A DNA stretch of 21,471 nt from IMG/VR virus record IMGVR_UViG_3300020468_001124, positions 1-21,471 of that record. One strand, 5' to 3'. Of this stretch, positions 1-8,013 are shown one piece after another (the first letter of the stretch is position 1; each line of letters begins with the position of its first letter). Below the pieces are notes generated by a model that was not told the origin of the DNA, did no database searches, and worked only from the letters and a program-made list of their open reading frames with translations. Position numbers and translations under genes: made by a program. Source of the DNA: a virus.

Positions 1-186
1 ATCGTTTGCTCTGTAAGCAATTTTATATCCTTCCTCTGTTACCTCTGCCTGATAAGTTGTATAGTCACCTACAGGTAGTTTTAAATCTGGTAATTTACTT
101 TGTTGTCTAGTTGATAGGACACCTATCATAGCTATATGTGATACACCTACAAGAGTTCCTAAACTAATTCCAATCCACTTATTCAT
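1..186 (-). CDS. Small membrane-anchored phage protein, 3' end cut by the window edge
   Basis: The first 62 codons are visible, starting at an ATG at 186, and the frame stays open to base 1, so the C-terminus lies outside the window. Residues 4-24 are hydrophobic and contain small residues (IGISLGTLVGVSHIAMIGVL), followed by a polar, Pro/Lys-containing stretch. This suggests one N-terminal membrane segment or uncleaved signal anchor with a soluble domain after it. The gene lies 35 nt downstream of another tiny membrane-protein gene and follows the structural cluster on the same strand. No strong ribosome binding site is visible; the best is a weak AAGA about 5 nt before the ATG. Similar short membrane-anchored proteins occur in cyanophage genomes as conserved hypotheticals. 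The function is unknown. Confidence 0.75.
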   Translation of the reverse strand, partial: MNKWIGISLGTLVGVSHIAMIGVLSTRQQSKLPDLKLPVGDYTTYQAEVTEEGYKIAYRAND

Positions 187-221
187 TTATCTTGATTTCG
201 TAATATAATATATGTATAAGA

Positions 222-299
222 TTAATTATGTGGATCGTAATATCTTATCAACCATCCTGTCACTGCTATTACTACAACAATAATTATTAAAGTTGCCAT
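222..299 (-). CDS. 25-residue single-pass membrane miniprotein
   Basis: This short frame begins with ATG at 299, two bases after the TAA of the large structural gene, and ends with TAA at 222. It encodes MATLIIIVVVIAVTGWLIRY followed by YDPHN. Residues 3-19 are almost entirely Ile/Val/Leu/Ala/Thr, a convincing transmembrane helix, with an Arg-Tyr-Tyr-Asp tail. The position between two same-strand genes, the fit to the gap and the hydrophobic composition favour a real gene, but at this length chance cannot be excluded. Possible roles include a small membrane modulator during infection or lysis, which is speculation. No homologue is recognised. Confidence 0.5.
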   Translation of the reverse strand: MATLIIIVVVIAVTGWLIRYYDPHN

Positions 300-301
300 C
301 T

Positions 302-3300
302 TTATGCCTGTGCTTCAGTCCATGAAACTCTGATGTCAGCAGCACGTCTATTAGAACCACGACCACCAGCGATGTTGGTGACCTGAATTCCTAATACCTC
401 AGGACCATCTGGGAAAGTACCTGTTGGATTAGGTGCTGTTGTAGCAGTGAAGTTATCAAATCCACCACCAAGAATTGAGTTGGATAGTTCTTTAACTCGT
501 CCAAGATCATATGCAGCAACACCAGTATCAGCATAGAATCCAAAGATAACTTCTCCTCCAATTAATTCACCGTTAATTCTACCACTACCATCAACGATGT
601 TACTAAGTTCTGCGTATTGTGCTAGTGATGTACCACCAACATTCTCCCATATAATAGTGTCAGAAATGTTTGGATTAAGAATTAGTTCAACAAACAACGC
701 ACCGTTGGTTGAGATCTCACAAGAGTTTAGAACCAACTGCATTCTATTAACAAGTTCTCTAGCACCAAATGAACCAGGAATACCATTGTCAACTGATGGT
801 GAAGTACGAATAGCTAGCAACGCTTTTGTTTGTCCAGAGTTAATTTCCCTACCAGTTCTAGTTCCAACCGTGTAAACATATGCTCGGTCATCGTCATAAC
901 GACCATCCATGATAACAGAAGAACCCCAGTGACTTATCTGTGGAACTGACGTCGCTTCCAGAAGTTCAATGCTGGTTGGTTGTGCTACATCATATGTGAA
1001 TCCTTGTGCAGATGCTGCTCCAAGTGGAGAAAATGTAATACTTGTTGGGTTAGCAGAAGTAACTGCCTTACTCAATGAAATAGAAACACCAGAGATGCTA
1101 TGAACATATGTGTCAGCAGGAACTCCAGATCCATAAACTCTTTGTCCTTTTTGAATACCTGTACCAGCACTTACACTACCAGAAGAAGTTCCAGATGCCA
1201 TGGTCAAGTTAATTCCAGATGCACCTGCTTGTTCTCTAGTAATACCAGTGAAAGAACCAGCATTAGCACGAGACAATGGAGATAATGCAGAACCTGTTGC
1301 ATCATTTATTGCAATACCAGTTGCATCTCCAATAGTATCAGTGATTTTAAATGTAGTTGCAGAAGGAACTGCAGCAACATAATATACTTTCTTAGCTACA
1401 ATATTAGAGAACGGTGTGTCAAATGTAATTGTTTGTTGTCCGCCAGGTGCTAGACCAGTTGTAGATGCAACTGTAATAGTATCACCAGCTGCTTCAGAAG
1501 CAATAATATCTTGTTGGAATACAACTTTACCTGTGTAGTTAATGTATTCTTGTGTACCAGCAGTAGAACTAGTAGTTTTTCTAACTCTTAGTGTGCCAGA
1601 GTCGGGAAAATGTGTAGGTGCTTGTGAAGCATATAAAGTAGTATCACCAGAAGTAAATGTTCTAGAACATGTAGTTGCAGGTGGAAGAGTATTAACTTCG
1701 TAACGAGCTGGTAGGTTACCAGATCTCATGTATGCTTCAGTGTTCTGGTTGTTGTTAGGAATCTTATGAGCGTAGATAACATCACCATTCAATGCACGGA
1801 AACCCCAGCGTACAAAACCTGCACCATACCAAGAGTAGTCCATGTAGAACATCTGCATTTTGGTTGGGTCAAGAGTGTAACCAGTCTTACCAGTTCCATC
1901 ACAACGGTCAATGTTCCAGTCTCCCTGATTCCATTCAGTCTCAACAGTTTGAGTGATAGGAACGTTACTTGCTGAAGGTCCACGATAGTCAGGGAAAATA
2001 ACCATCTGAGTATCAGAGATGATACCATCAACACGATAAGAAGCACCACGAATGACAACATAGTCACCTGGTTTTAATTGCTTTGCAAACTTAGTTGTTT
2101 GTAGGTTAGGACCTGCGAAACTAGAAACAAGAGTGTTACCATTTGTTACTGTTACTCTACCAGATAACTGGAAGGTAGAAGTTCTACGAACAACACTAAG
2201 ATTTCCACTCGCCCAACGGAAGAAAATACCATTCTGTTGATCCATCATACCAATCTCTAGTTTAGTTCCATAAGAATTAACTGGAGTGATAGTGTATTGT
2301 CCTGCAGCAGTAGCATCTGTTGGAGCAGAGCTAGCAGTGTACTGGAAAGTGTATGGGTCAACAACGTTACTAACATTGTATGTGCCGTTGTAGTTGTTAT
2401 CGTTTACGCCTTGAACCTTAACAACTGTGTCTCTAGTAACGTTATGTGCATCAGTTGACACAACAGTAATAGTAGTACTAGATGCAGTGATGCTATCAAG
2501 GTTTTCAATAGCAGGTTCTAGTATAGAACCAGTAGAGAATGAAACACCTTTACCAGACTGATATCTAAAGTAACGTTTTGTCTGTCTTATTGCTTGTTGG
2601 TTTTTAGAGAATGAGTTGGTAGAAAATTTAACACCACCATCAAATGCTCTATGAACTGAGTTACCTTGTGGTCTAGGATATAGTTTAATAGTTCCTGTTC
2701 CAACAGATCCAGTAGGTGCTGCGGATGGATAGTAATAAAATCTGGTTGGAGATTCTACTCTTGCTACAACCCAAGATCCATTAACGTTAGTACCAGCAGA
2801 TCCAGAAATTGCAACCTCGTTACCAACTTCTAAACCATGTGCTTGTGTGGTATCTACCTGAACAGATCCAGACATGACACCTGCTGCTGGTGTTGTTAAT
2901 GTAATTGTTCCGCCAAGATCAGATCCACTAAAATGAATACCAGAATATACTGCAGTTCTAGCAGAGTCATAGATGTCTGTACCACCAGTTCCTGATGGCC
3001 ACTCATATTTTGCAGTGTATTTGAATCCAATAAATGCACCAGTGGTACTCTTACTATCAATAATAAACACACCATTAGCGCCAGGAAAAGTAGTGTCTTG
3101 CATGTAGATAGCAGTACCTGCATCTGGTGGTGTAGAACAAGAGACTGCCATCTCTCTACTACCACTAGTAGTATTAATTTCTGTAATTACGATAGGTGTT
3201 TGAGACTTATAAGCAAATGGATTATTGTTGATCGTTGCTAGAGCTTCCCATTTAGTATCCTGAGTACCATACTCAAAGTCAGTATCAATCTGTGACTGTG

Positions 3301-3640
3301 GTTGAGAAACCTTAGACTTGTTTACAGCATCATTGAATGTCTCTGATGGTTTAAATGTCTCTTCAAATTCATCAACGATGATCTGTAAATCATCAGTGTC
3401 TGACATTCCTGTTGTATCATATTGTAAGATAACCCTAGTTGTTGTGACGTTTCTGATATCAGTTTGAATAGTGTAAGTAGTAGCAGTAAGCTCAGGATCA
3501 GAGAAGTTATATATTATTTTATTGTCAGTCACATTGGTGATCAAAATAAGGTTCTCTCGCTGAACGCCACCAGGAATGATAACTTCTCGCGTTGAAGCAT
3601 CAAATAGATAGTAGTTACTCTGAATAGTTTTCCTTGCCAT
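302..3640 (-). CDS. Large virion structural protein with repeated beta modules (1112 aa)
   Basis: The protein is rich in Thr, Ser, Gly and Val, as expected for a beta-structured tail or virion protein, and has no signal peptide or membrane segment. The N-terminal 150 residues look like a distinct, more acidic domain. At least three related modules follow, at about residues 163-210, 257-307 and 383-437. Each has an AH-like element, a hydrophobic strand, an N-x-N-G-x-[WY/F] turn and a closing F-x-[YF] strand. A looser fourth copy is near 713-777. Such modules recur in cyanophage structural proteins and often score as FCCH-like or Ig-like domains in profile searches (family knowledge, not tested here). 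The C-terminal 200 residues, from the region with GRYDDDRAYVY, appear to be a separate, non-repetitive domain. A late promoter motif lies 35 nt before the ATG. The likely role is tail, neck or fibre component; the exact T4 counterpart is not identified. Confidence 0.8.
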   Translation of the reverse strand: MARKTIQSNYYLFDASTREVIIPGGVQRENLILITNVTDNKIIYNFSDPELTATTYTIQTDIRNVTTTRVILQYDTTGMSDTDDLQIIVDEFEETFKPSETFNDAVNKSKVSQPQSQIDTDFEYGTQDTKWEALATINNNPFAYKSQTPIVITEINTTSGSREMAVSCSTPPDAGTAIYMQDTTFPGANGVFIIDSKSTTGAFIGFKYTAKYEWPSGTGGTDIYDSARTAVYSGIHFSGSDLGGTITLTTPAAGVMSGSVQVDTTQAHGLEVGNEVAISGSAGTNVNGSWVVARVESPTRFYYYPSAAPTGSVGTGTIKLYPRPQGNSVHRAFDGGVKFSTNSFSKNQQAIRQTKRYFRYQSGKGVSFSTGSILEPAIENLDSITASSTTITVVSTDAHNVTRDTVVKVQGVNDNNYNGTYNVSNVVDPYTFQYTASSAPTDATAAGQYTITPVNSYGTKLEIGMMDQQNGIFFRWASGNLSVVRRTSTFQLSGRVTVTNGNTLVSSFAGPNLQTTKFAKQLKPGDYVVIRGASYRVDGIISDTQMVIFPDYRGPSASNVPITQTVETEWNQGDWNIDRCDGTGKTGYTLDPTKMQMFYMDYSWYGAGFVRWGFRALNGDVIYAHKIPNNNQNTEAYMRSGNLPARYEVNTLPPATTCSRTFTSGDTTLYASQAPTHFPDSGTLRVRKTTSSTAGTQEYINYTGKVVFQQDIIASEAAGDTITVASTTGLAPGGQQTITFDTPFSNIVAKKVYYVAAVPSATTFKITDTIGDATGIAINDATGSALSPLSRANAGSFTGITREQAGASGINLTMASGTSSGSVSAGTGIQKGQRVYGSGVPADTYVHSISGVSISLSKAVTSANPTSITFSPLGAASAQGFTYDVAQPTSIELLEATSVPQISHWGSSVIMDGRYDDDRAYVYTVGTRTGREINSGQTKALLAIRTSPSVDNGIPGSFGARELVNRMQLVLNSCEISTNGALFVELILNPNISDTIIWENVGGTSLAQYAELSNIVDGSGRINGELIGGEVIFGFYADTGVAAYDLGRVKELSNSILGGGFDNFTATTAPNPTGTFPDGPEVLGIQVTNIAGGRGSNRRAADIRVSWTEAQA

Positions 3641-3674
3641 TACCTATGTTCCGTGTAGTATATTATGCTTTATG

Positions 3675-3682
3675 TATTTATC
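3675..3682 (-). promoter_or_regulatory. T4-type late promoter motif GATAAATA
   Basis: GATAAATAC reads on the minus strand here, matching the NATAAATA late promoter described for T4-like cyanophages. It overlaps the stop codon of the 1438-residue gene, and its downstream edge is 35 nt before the ATG at 3640. The same motif at a similar distance occurs before other structural genes in this window. Confidence 0.65.
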
Positions 3683-6600
3683 AGACTCCGTACCTAGTAC
3701 GAGTAGCTTCAAAGTTTGTCAGTGCTTCACTAGCTGATAGACCGCGTGCGTAAACACGAATTTGTCCTATCTTACCAGTGTACTGGAAAGAATTACCTCC
3801 ATCAACGTATCTACCAATCTGTACAGATCTTCCTCCAGCATTAAATGCTGCATTACCAACTCCGTGATCAAACGTATCTTTTAAAACTCCATTTGTATAA
3901 GCTTTAATATATCTTGACTCGGTTAATGTACATATGAGATGATACCATTGATTTAGATTCATTGCATCTGGATCAAGGGCAAGCTTACCAGCAGTACCAC
4001 CTGTAGCAGCACCTCTTGCTCTAAACTGTCCAGAATTAAGAATCGCTATGTCTCCGCTTAATCCAGTGCCACCAATACCAACAACTCTTGCACTGCTATC
4101 ACCATCAGTGGGTGTAAAGTTAGAAGTATTAACCCATGCCTCTAAAGTAAAACCAGCAGCAAGTCCAGAAAATCCAGTCACATGAGAACTAGATAGTTGA
4201 ATTTCACTATCAGTACCATTAAAGACAAAGGCACCATCATCTTCATCGTACGTAATATTATTGTACGTTGATGTGTTAAATAAATTTCCTGTATCTACTT
4301 GATTTGATAGAGCAGTTGTATAACCACTAATACTTTTTGGTGCGATAGTAGTAGCATAAGTTGGTTTATTTACTGTAACACTATCTGTTAGTATAACTGT
4401 ACTAGCAGAAGATCCTTCTTCTAGTTGAGCACCCCAAACATAAATCACATTACCTACAGCTGGAACGCCACCTTGGTGTTGTGGTTCAAATCCTATATTC
4501 ACATTTGTTTCATCACTTCCACCAATTGTTTTTGTATAGGTGAGTCTCTTCCATGATCCATCAGCAGGAATAGTTGAATTAGCATTTGTAGAATATGGAG
4601 AACCACCTATTCTGAATTGAAGTACTTCACCTGCCATACCAGATCCTGCCTTCACCCACATACTCATTGTATATGTTTTGTTTGCAGTTAAAGTGCCTTG
4701 ATGATATAAGTATGGATCAGTATTAGTAAATTCCCATTTTGTAGCAGTGTATGATCCATCTGGTGCTAATACTTCTGTAGTATTCTCTGTCCATATTGAA
4801 CCAGCTTTAGCACCACTCCATAAATCACCTGGTGTTCTTCCATATGGAAATAAATTATGAGATTTAGTATAGATTAATTCATCTCCAAAATCAAAATTCA
4901 GTCTTAAAGTAGGATCAATAACTATACCAGTAATATCAGGTCTTGTTTCAGTAGCAAGACCCTGCAAGACCTTTCTAGCGTTATAATTTTGAGATATTTC
5001 TGGTGCTGTTAAAGCTCTTTGATAAACACGAACCTCTGCAATCTTACCAATAAAGTATTCACTTGCACTTCTAATCTTTCTTCCTATTTCAGCAGCACTA
5101 GATCCATCACCAGTAAATGCAGGAGGAGTTACTGTTTGTTCAACTCCATTGATACTTACATAGAAAGTTGAACTTTTTCTATAAAATAAAACATGATTCC
5201 ATTCATTCAAATTACAAGTTGCTGAGGTATTAGAACCACCAGTCGTGTATATTCTTACAGCTAAAAATTGTAATTTAAAATCAAAATCTTCTGTTGAAAA
5301 TATGTTGGCAAAAACAACTGAAGATGTAGGGTATATCCAAGATTCAATAGTAAAATCTCCAGAACCAAAAGAAAAAGAAGGACTCTCTGGAAATTCTATG
5401 ACGTCATTAGTTCCATCAAAATTCCAAAAACCTTTACTATCTTGACTAGCACCATCCACTGTACCATCAAGACCATTACCTGATTGATCTTTAACAACAG
5501 TTTGAGTTGTGGTTTGAGTTGTGGTTCCACCTGCAGCAGGAGTTTGATCTGCTGTCAATGTAGACGGGAATGATCTTCCAGTACCCCAGATAATTCTTAC
5601 CGCACCATCAGCTCCTCCTCTAGCACAGTTACCATTACCTCCAGAAGCACCGCCACCTCCATACTTAGCATGAGTATTTGAATTACCAGAATTACAAGTT
5701 CCTATAGTAGCACCAAGCTCTCCAGCAACTCCTCCTGATCCACCTGTACCACCAGTTGACTGTCCACCATTAACAAAAACTCCACCATTACCATTTGATC
5801 CTTCACCAAATATACCTACGCCACCGCCACCGCCACCTTGTTGGTTGTTTGGGTAACCTTGGTTACCACCTCCGCCACCTCCGCCACCAGATCCGCCAGA
5901 GCCAGATCCACCAGCAGATTGTGCGAAACCACCATTTCCTCCATTACCTGAGTATCCACCAGCTCCGCCACCTCCACCTCCACCAGGTGGACTTCCAGTT
6001 GTTCCTGATGCACCACTACCACCGTTTCCTCCATTACCACCACCATCTCCTACATAATCTCCACCGAAACCATCACCAGGTAATTGTACACCGCCATCAG
6101 GATATCCTCCACCGCCATTACCGCCACCACCTTTGACAGTAGATGTGCTTATAAAATATGAATCTTCTGCTTGAGAAGCAGGATATGCAGATTTAAGACC
6201 TCTGTTTCCAACGACAACAGTATATGAAGAACCAGGAGTTACTGAAATATTATTTTTCCATCCTAGTCCGCCACCGCCACCAGCAGTGTTATCATATCCT
6301 CCTCCACCACCACCAATAGCGACTACAGATACAGATGTAACATCTGCAGGAGCAGTCCAACTAAAAGTTCCTGCTGTAGTATATTCTTGTTGATCTGTAG
6401 GACTCGTGTTAACAGTTTCTGTAAAGGTACTAGTTTCTACTTTAGATCTTATGTCTAGAGATTGATTATCAACAGGTCTAATAGCAGGACTACCATGGTA
6501 ATCAAATAAATCTTTTTCTTTATGTCTAGTTTTTTTATAAGCAACATTAGTAGCTAGATCATCTCCAAGCAAAAGATTCAATCCACTGTAAGGATAAGAA

Positions 6601-7997
6601 ATAAAATCACTACTATCATTTCTAACAGATCCATCTGCAAGTCTTCCTATTGGATTACTAGGAGTATTAGTATTAACTACGTAAGTAATATCTTGAGGTT
6701 CACCTGCGTGACTAACTCCTGTGCTATATGTGAATTCACCAAAACCGTTACCAGATGCACTTACCTTACCAAAGGTATAACTTTTAGCTGTTCCATTAGA
6801 AACATTATCCTCTTGTTCTACAAAAAGAATGTAATAAAAAGATGGATCTCCATCTAGTCCAGCTGTTGGTTGTACATAAGGAGGTTTACCTGGAGCTGAA
6901 TTATTCTCTGGTATTATTCTTCTTCTAAAAACAACGTCACCGTTCTTTGAATACTTAATTAAACTTAAGTTAGTATTTCCAGTTACGAGTGTCTCGCGAG
7001 AAAGAATAACTGTCTGTTCAACTGGTGTGTCTGACCAGAGATCAAGAAAGTCATGATTTTCAAATGATGGAGTTGTTTTATGCCAGATTAAATTTCCTTC
7101 GGCAGAATATTTAATTATAAATCCTTTTTGGTAAACTGGAACTGTGTCAGCAAACTCCGTGCCAACAACATAGATTTGATCATTACCATCAATATAAACA
7201 TTCTTAACTTCTACATCATTCTTTGCTCCAAGAGAAGGTGATCTACCACTATTGATTGTCCTATCCCAAAGAATATCACCATTGGTTGTATCTATTTTTG
7301 CAAGGTATCCTTGTATGTAAGCTTGATCTGTAACTGATCCAACTACAACTACCTCTCCTTTATTATTTGCTGCAATTTTGTTTAGTTTAACTTCACCATT
7401 TATATGAATAGCGGACTTACCCCAGAGAGGATTACCACTAGTATCCCATTTCTCAACAAAACCTTCTGCAGTTATACCTGTACCAGTTTTATGTCCACAT
7501 GCATAGTAACCATTAGTGGTACAAGCAACACCAAAATATTCTACGTCACCACTTTGAGATGTTGATACCCACTGTTGTGCTCCACTAGCACTGTACTTAG
7601 AAATCCAAGGAACACTACCAGTTTTTCCACCAATAATAATATCTCCTCCATACGAAGTTGTCTGCTTCATGAAGTTTAATGTTGTAGGTGTACTTGTATT
7701 GTTATCTGGTGAATTAAATACTCGTCTCCAATCTTCTACATTCGTAGGATTTGTTGGGTCAGTCTCGGCATCATAAGCTTGTTTCTCCATCCAACCAAAA
7801 GATACAGTGTTTGAATCTTTTGCTGATCCTGCTAAAAGAAATTTCTGATCTGTATCACTGTAAGCAATATCAGATGTATTGTATCTATTTGATTCTGTAA
7901 ATTTACTAATAGTATCAAAGAAATTTGTTAGTGCGTCTTGAGCACCAGAACCTAAAAGGAAAAGGTTCCTAGGAGGACTATTAAAACTTACTGGCAT
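3681..7997 (-). CDS. Modular tail-fibre/adhesin-like protein with glycine-rich and LamG-like domains (1438 aa)
   Basis: Several regions can be seen in order. Residues about 40-390 hold repeats of the type G-x(2)-V-x(n)-K-[IY]-[DS]-x(2)-G-x(2)-[LQ]-W, like bacterial beta-propeller or SBBP repeats. Residues about 540-812 form a very glycine-rich domain that opens with a W-T-A-P-x(2)-V-x-S-V-x-V-x-A-I-G(n) strand. Residues about 840-1006 and 1250-1438 are two concanavalin/LamG-like folds, recognisable by FDG/FNGT-D near the start, F-[ST]-x-E-x-W in the middle and GKI-x-[EQ]-[IV]-RVY-x-R-x-L-[ST] at the end. Residues about 1030-1215 between them resemble a phage carbohydrate-binding sandwich (Y-T-x-SMWVKAGSG). 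LamG-type domains in phage fibres usually bind surface glycans, so a receptor-binding or virion-decoration role is inferred. The gene follows the previous one by 14 nt with a strong AAGGAGG site. It could instead be a non-fibre virion protein. Confidence 0.8.
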   Translation of the reverse strand: MPVSFNSPPRNLFLLGSGAQDALTNFFDTISKFTESNRYNTSDIAYSDTDQKFLLAGSAKDSNTVSFGWMEKQAYDAETDPTNPTNVEDWRRVFNSPDNNTSTPTTLNFMKQTTSYGGDIIIGGKTGSVPWISKYSASGAQQWVSTSQSGDVEYFGVACTTNGYYACGHKTGTGITAEGFVEKWDTSGNPLWGKSAIHINGEVKLNKIAANNKGEVVVVGSVTDQAYIQGYLAKIDTTNGDILWDRTINSGRSPSLGAKNDVEVKNVYIDGNDQIYVVGTEFADTVPVYQKGFIIKYSAEGNLIWHKTTPSFENHDFLDLWSDTPVEQTVILSRETLVTGNTNLSLIKYSKNGDVVFRRRIIPENNSAPGKPPYVQPTAGLDGDPSFYYILFVEQEDNVSNGTAKSYTFGKVSASGNGFGEFTYSTGVSHAGEPQDITYVVNTNTPSNPIGRLADGSVRNDSSDFISYPYSGLNLLLGDDLATNVAYKKTRHKEKDLFDYHGSPAIRPVDNQSLDIRSKVETSTFTETVNTSPTDQQEYTTAGTFSWTAPADVTSVSVVAIGGGGGGYDNTAGGGGGLGWKNNISVTPGSSYTVVVGNRGLKSAYPASQAEDSYFISTSTVKGGGGNGGGGYPDGGVQLPGDGFGGDYVGDGGGNGGNGGSGASGTTGSPPGGGGGGGAGGYSGNGGNGGFAQSAGGSGSGGSGGGGGGGGNQGYPNNQQGGGGGGVGIFGEGSNGNGGVFVNGGQSTGGTGGSGGVAGELGATIGTCNSGNSNTHAKYGGGGASGGNGNCARGGADGAVRIIWGTGRSFPSTLTADQTPAAGGTTTQTTTQTVVKDQSGNGLDGTVDGASQDSKGFWNFDGTNDVIEFPESPSFSFGSGDFTIESWIYPTSSVVFANIFSTEDFDFKLQFLAVRIYTTGGSNTSATCNLNEWNHVLFYRKSSTFYVSINGVEQTVTPPAFTGDGSSAAEIGRKIRSASEYFIGKIAEVRVYQRALTAPEISQNYNARKVLQGLATETRPDITGIVIDPTLRLNFDFGDELIYTKSHNLFPYGRTPGDLWSGAKAGSIWTENTTEVLAPDGSYTATKWEFTNTDPYLYHQGTLTANKTYTMSMWVKAGSGMAGEVLQFRIGGSPYSTNANSTIPADGSWKRLTYTKTIGGSDETNVNIGFEPQHQGGVPAVGNVIYVWGAQLEEGSSASTVILTDSVTVNKPTYATTIAPKSISGYTTALSNQVDTGNLFNTSTYNNITYDEDDGAFVFNGTDSEIQLSSSHVTGFSGLAAGFTLEAWVNTSNFTPTDGDSSARVVGIGGTGLSGDIAILNSGQFRARGAATGGTAGKLALDPDAMNLNQWYHLICTLTESRYIKAYTNGVLKDTFDHGVGNAAFNAGGRSVQIGRYVDGGNSFQYTGKIGQIRVYARGLSASEALTNFEATRTRYGV
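5501..5524 (-). repeat. 12-bp perfect tandem duplication
   Basis: TTTGAGTTGTGG (plus strand) occurs twice back to back. It is in frame inside the 1438-residue gene and encodes a TTTQ-TTTQ linker between the glycine-rich domain and the first LamG-like domain. Being a multiple of three, it changes linker length without breaking the frame. Confidence 0.7.
5800..6330 (-). repeat. Low-complexity glycine-codon tract
   Basis: The plus strand is filled with CCACC, CCGCCACC and TCCTCC clusters (for example around 5820, 5870, 5960, 6110 and 6300), which read as GGN runs on the coding strand. They encode the glycine-rich domain of the 1438-residue protein. GC content is locally well above the surrounding sequence. 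Other-frame open reading frames here (His/Leu-rich on the plus strand) are by-products of this composition. Confidence 0.8.
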
Positions 7998-8006
7998 TTA
8001 TAGGTT

Positions 8007-8013
8007 CCTCCTT
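8007..8013 (-). promoter_or_regulatory. Strong ribosome binding site AAGGAGG
   Basis: AAGGAGG lies 9 nt before the ATG at 7997 and fixes that start. Its first two bases fall within the TAA stop of the upstream 1193-residue gene, so translation of the two fibre genes is likely coupled. No NATAAATA promoter is present in the 14-nt gap. Confidence 0.85.

Noticed and set aside
187-221. AT-rich stretch with TATATTATATTA as a promoter for the leftmost small gene
   Set aside because: No matching -35 box or clean NATAAATA motif outside the start codon; composition alone explains it.
5795-6136. Plus-strand frame rich in His and Leu
   Set aside because: It is the reverse reading of the glycine-codon tract of the 1438-residue gene and has low-complexity composition without domain features.
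7997-8004. TATAAATG at the start codon of the 1438-residue gene as a late promoter
   Set aside because: Transcription from it would begin inside the coding region, and the motif includes the ATG itself. The gene has a strong ribosome binding site and a 14-nt gap, so co-transcription is simpler.
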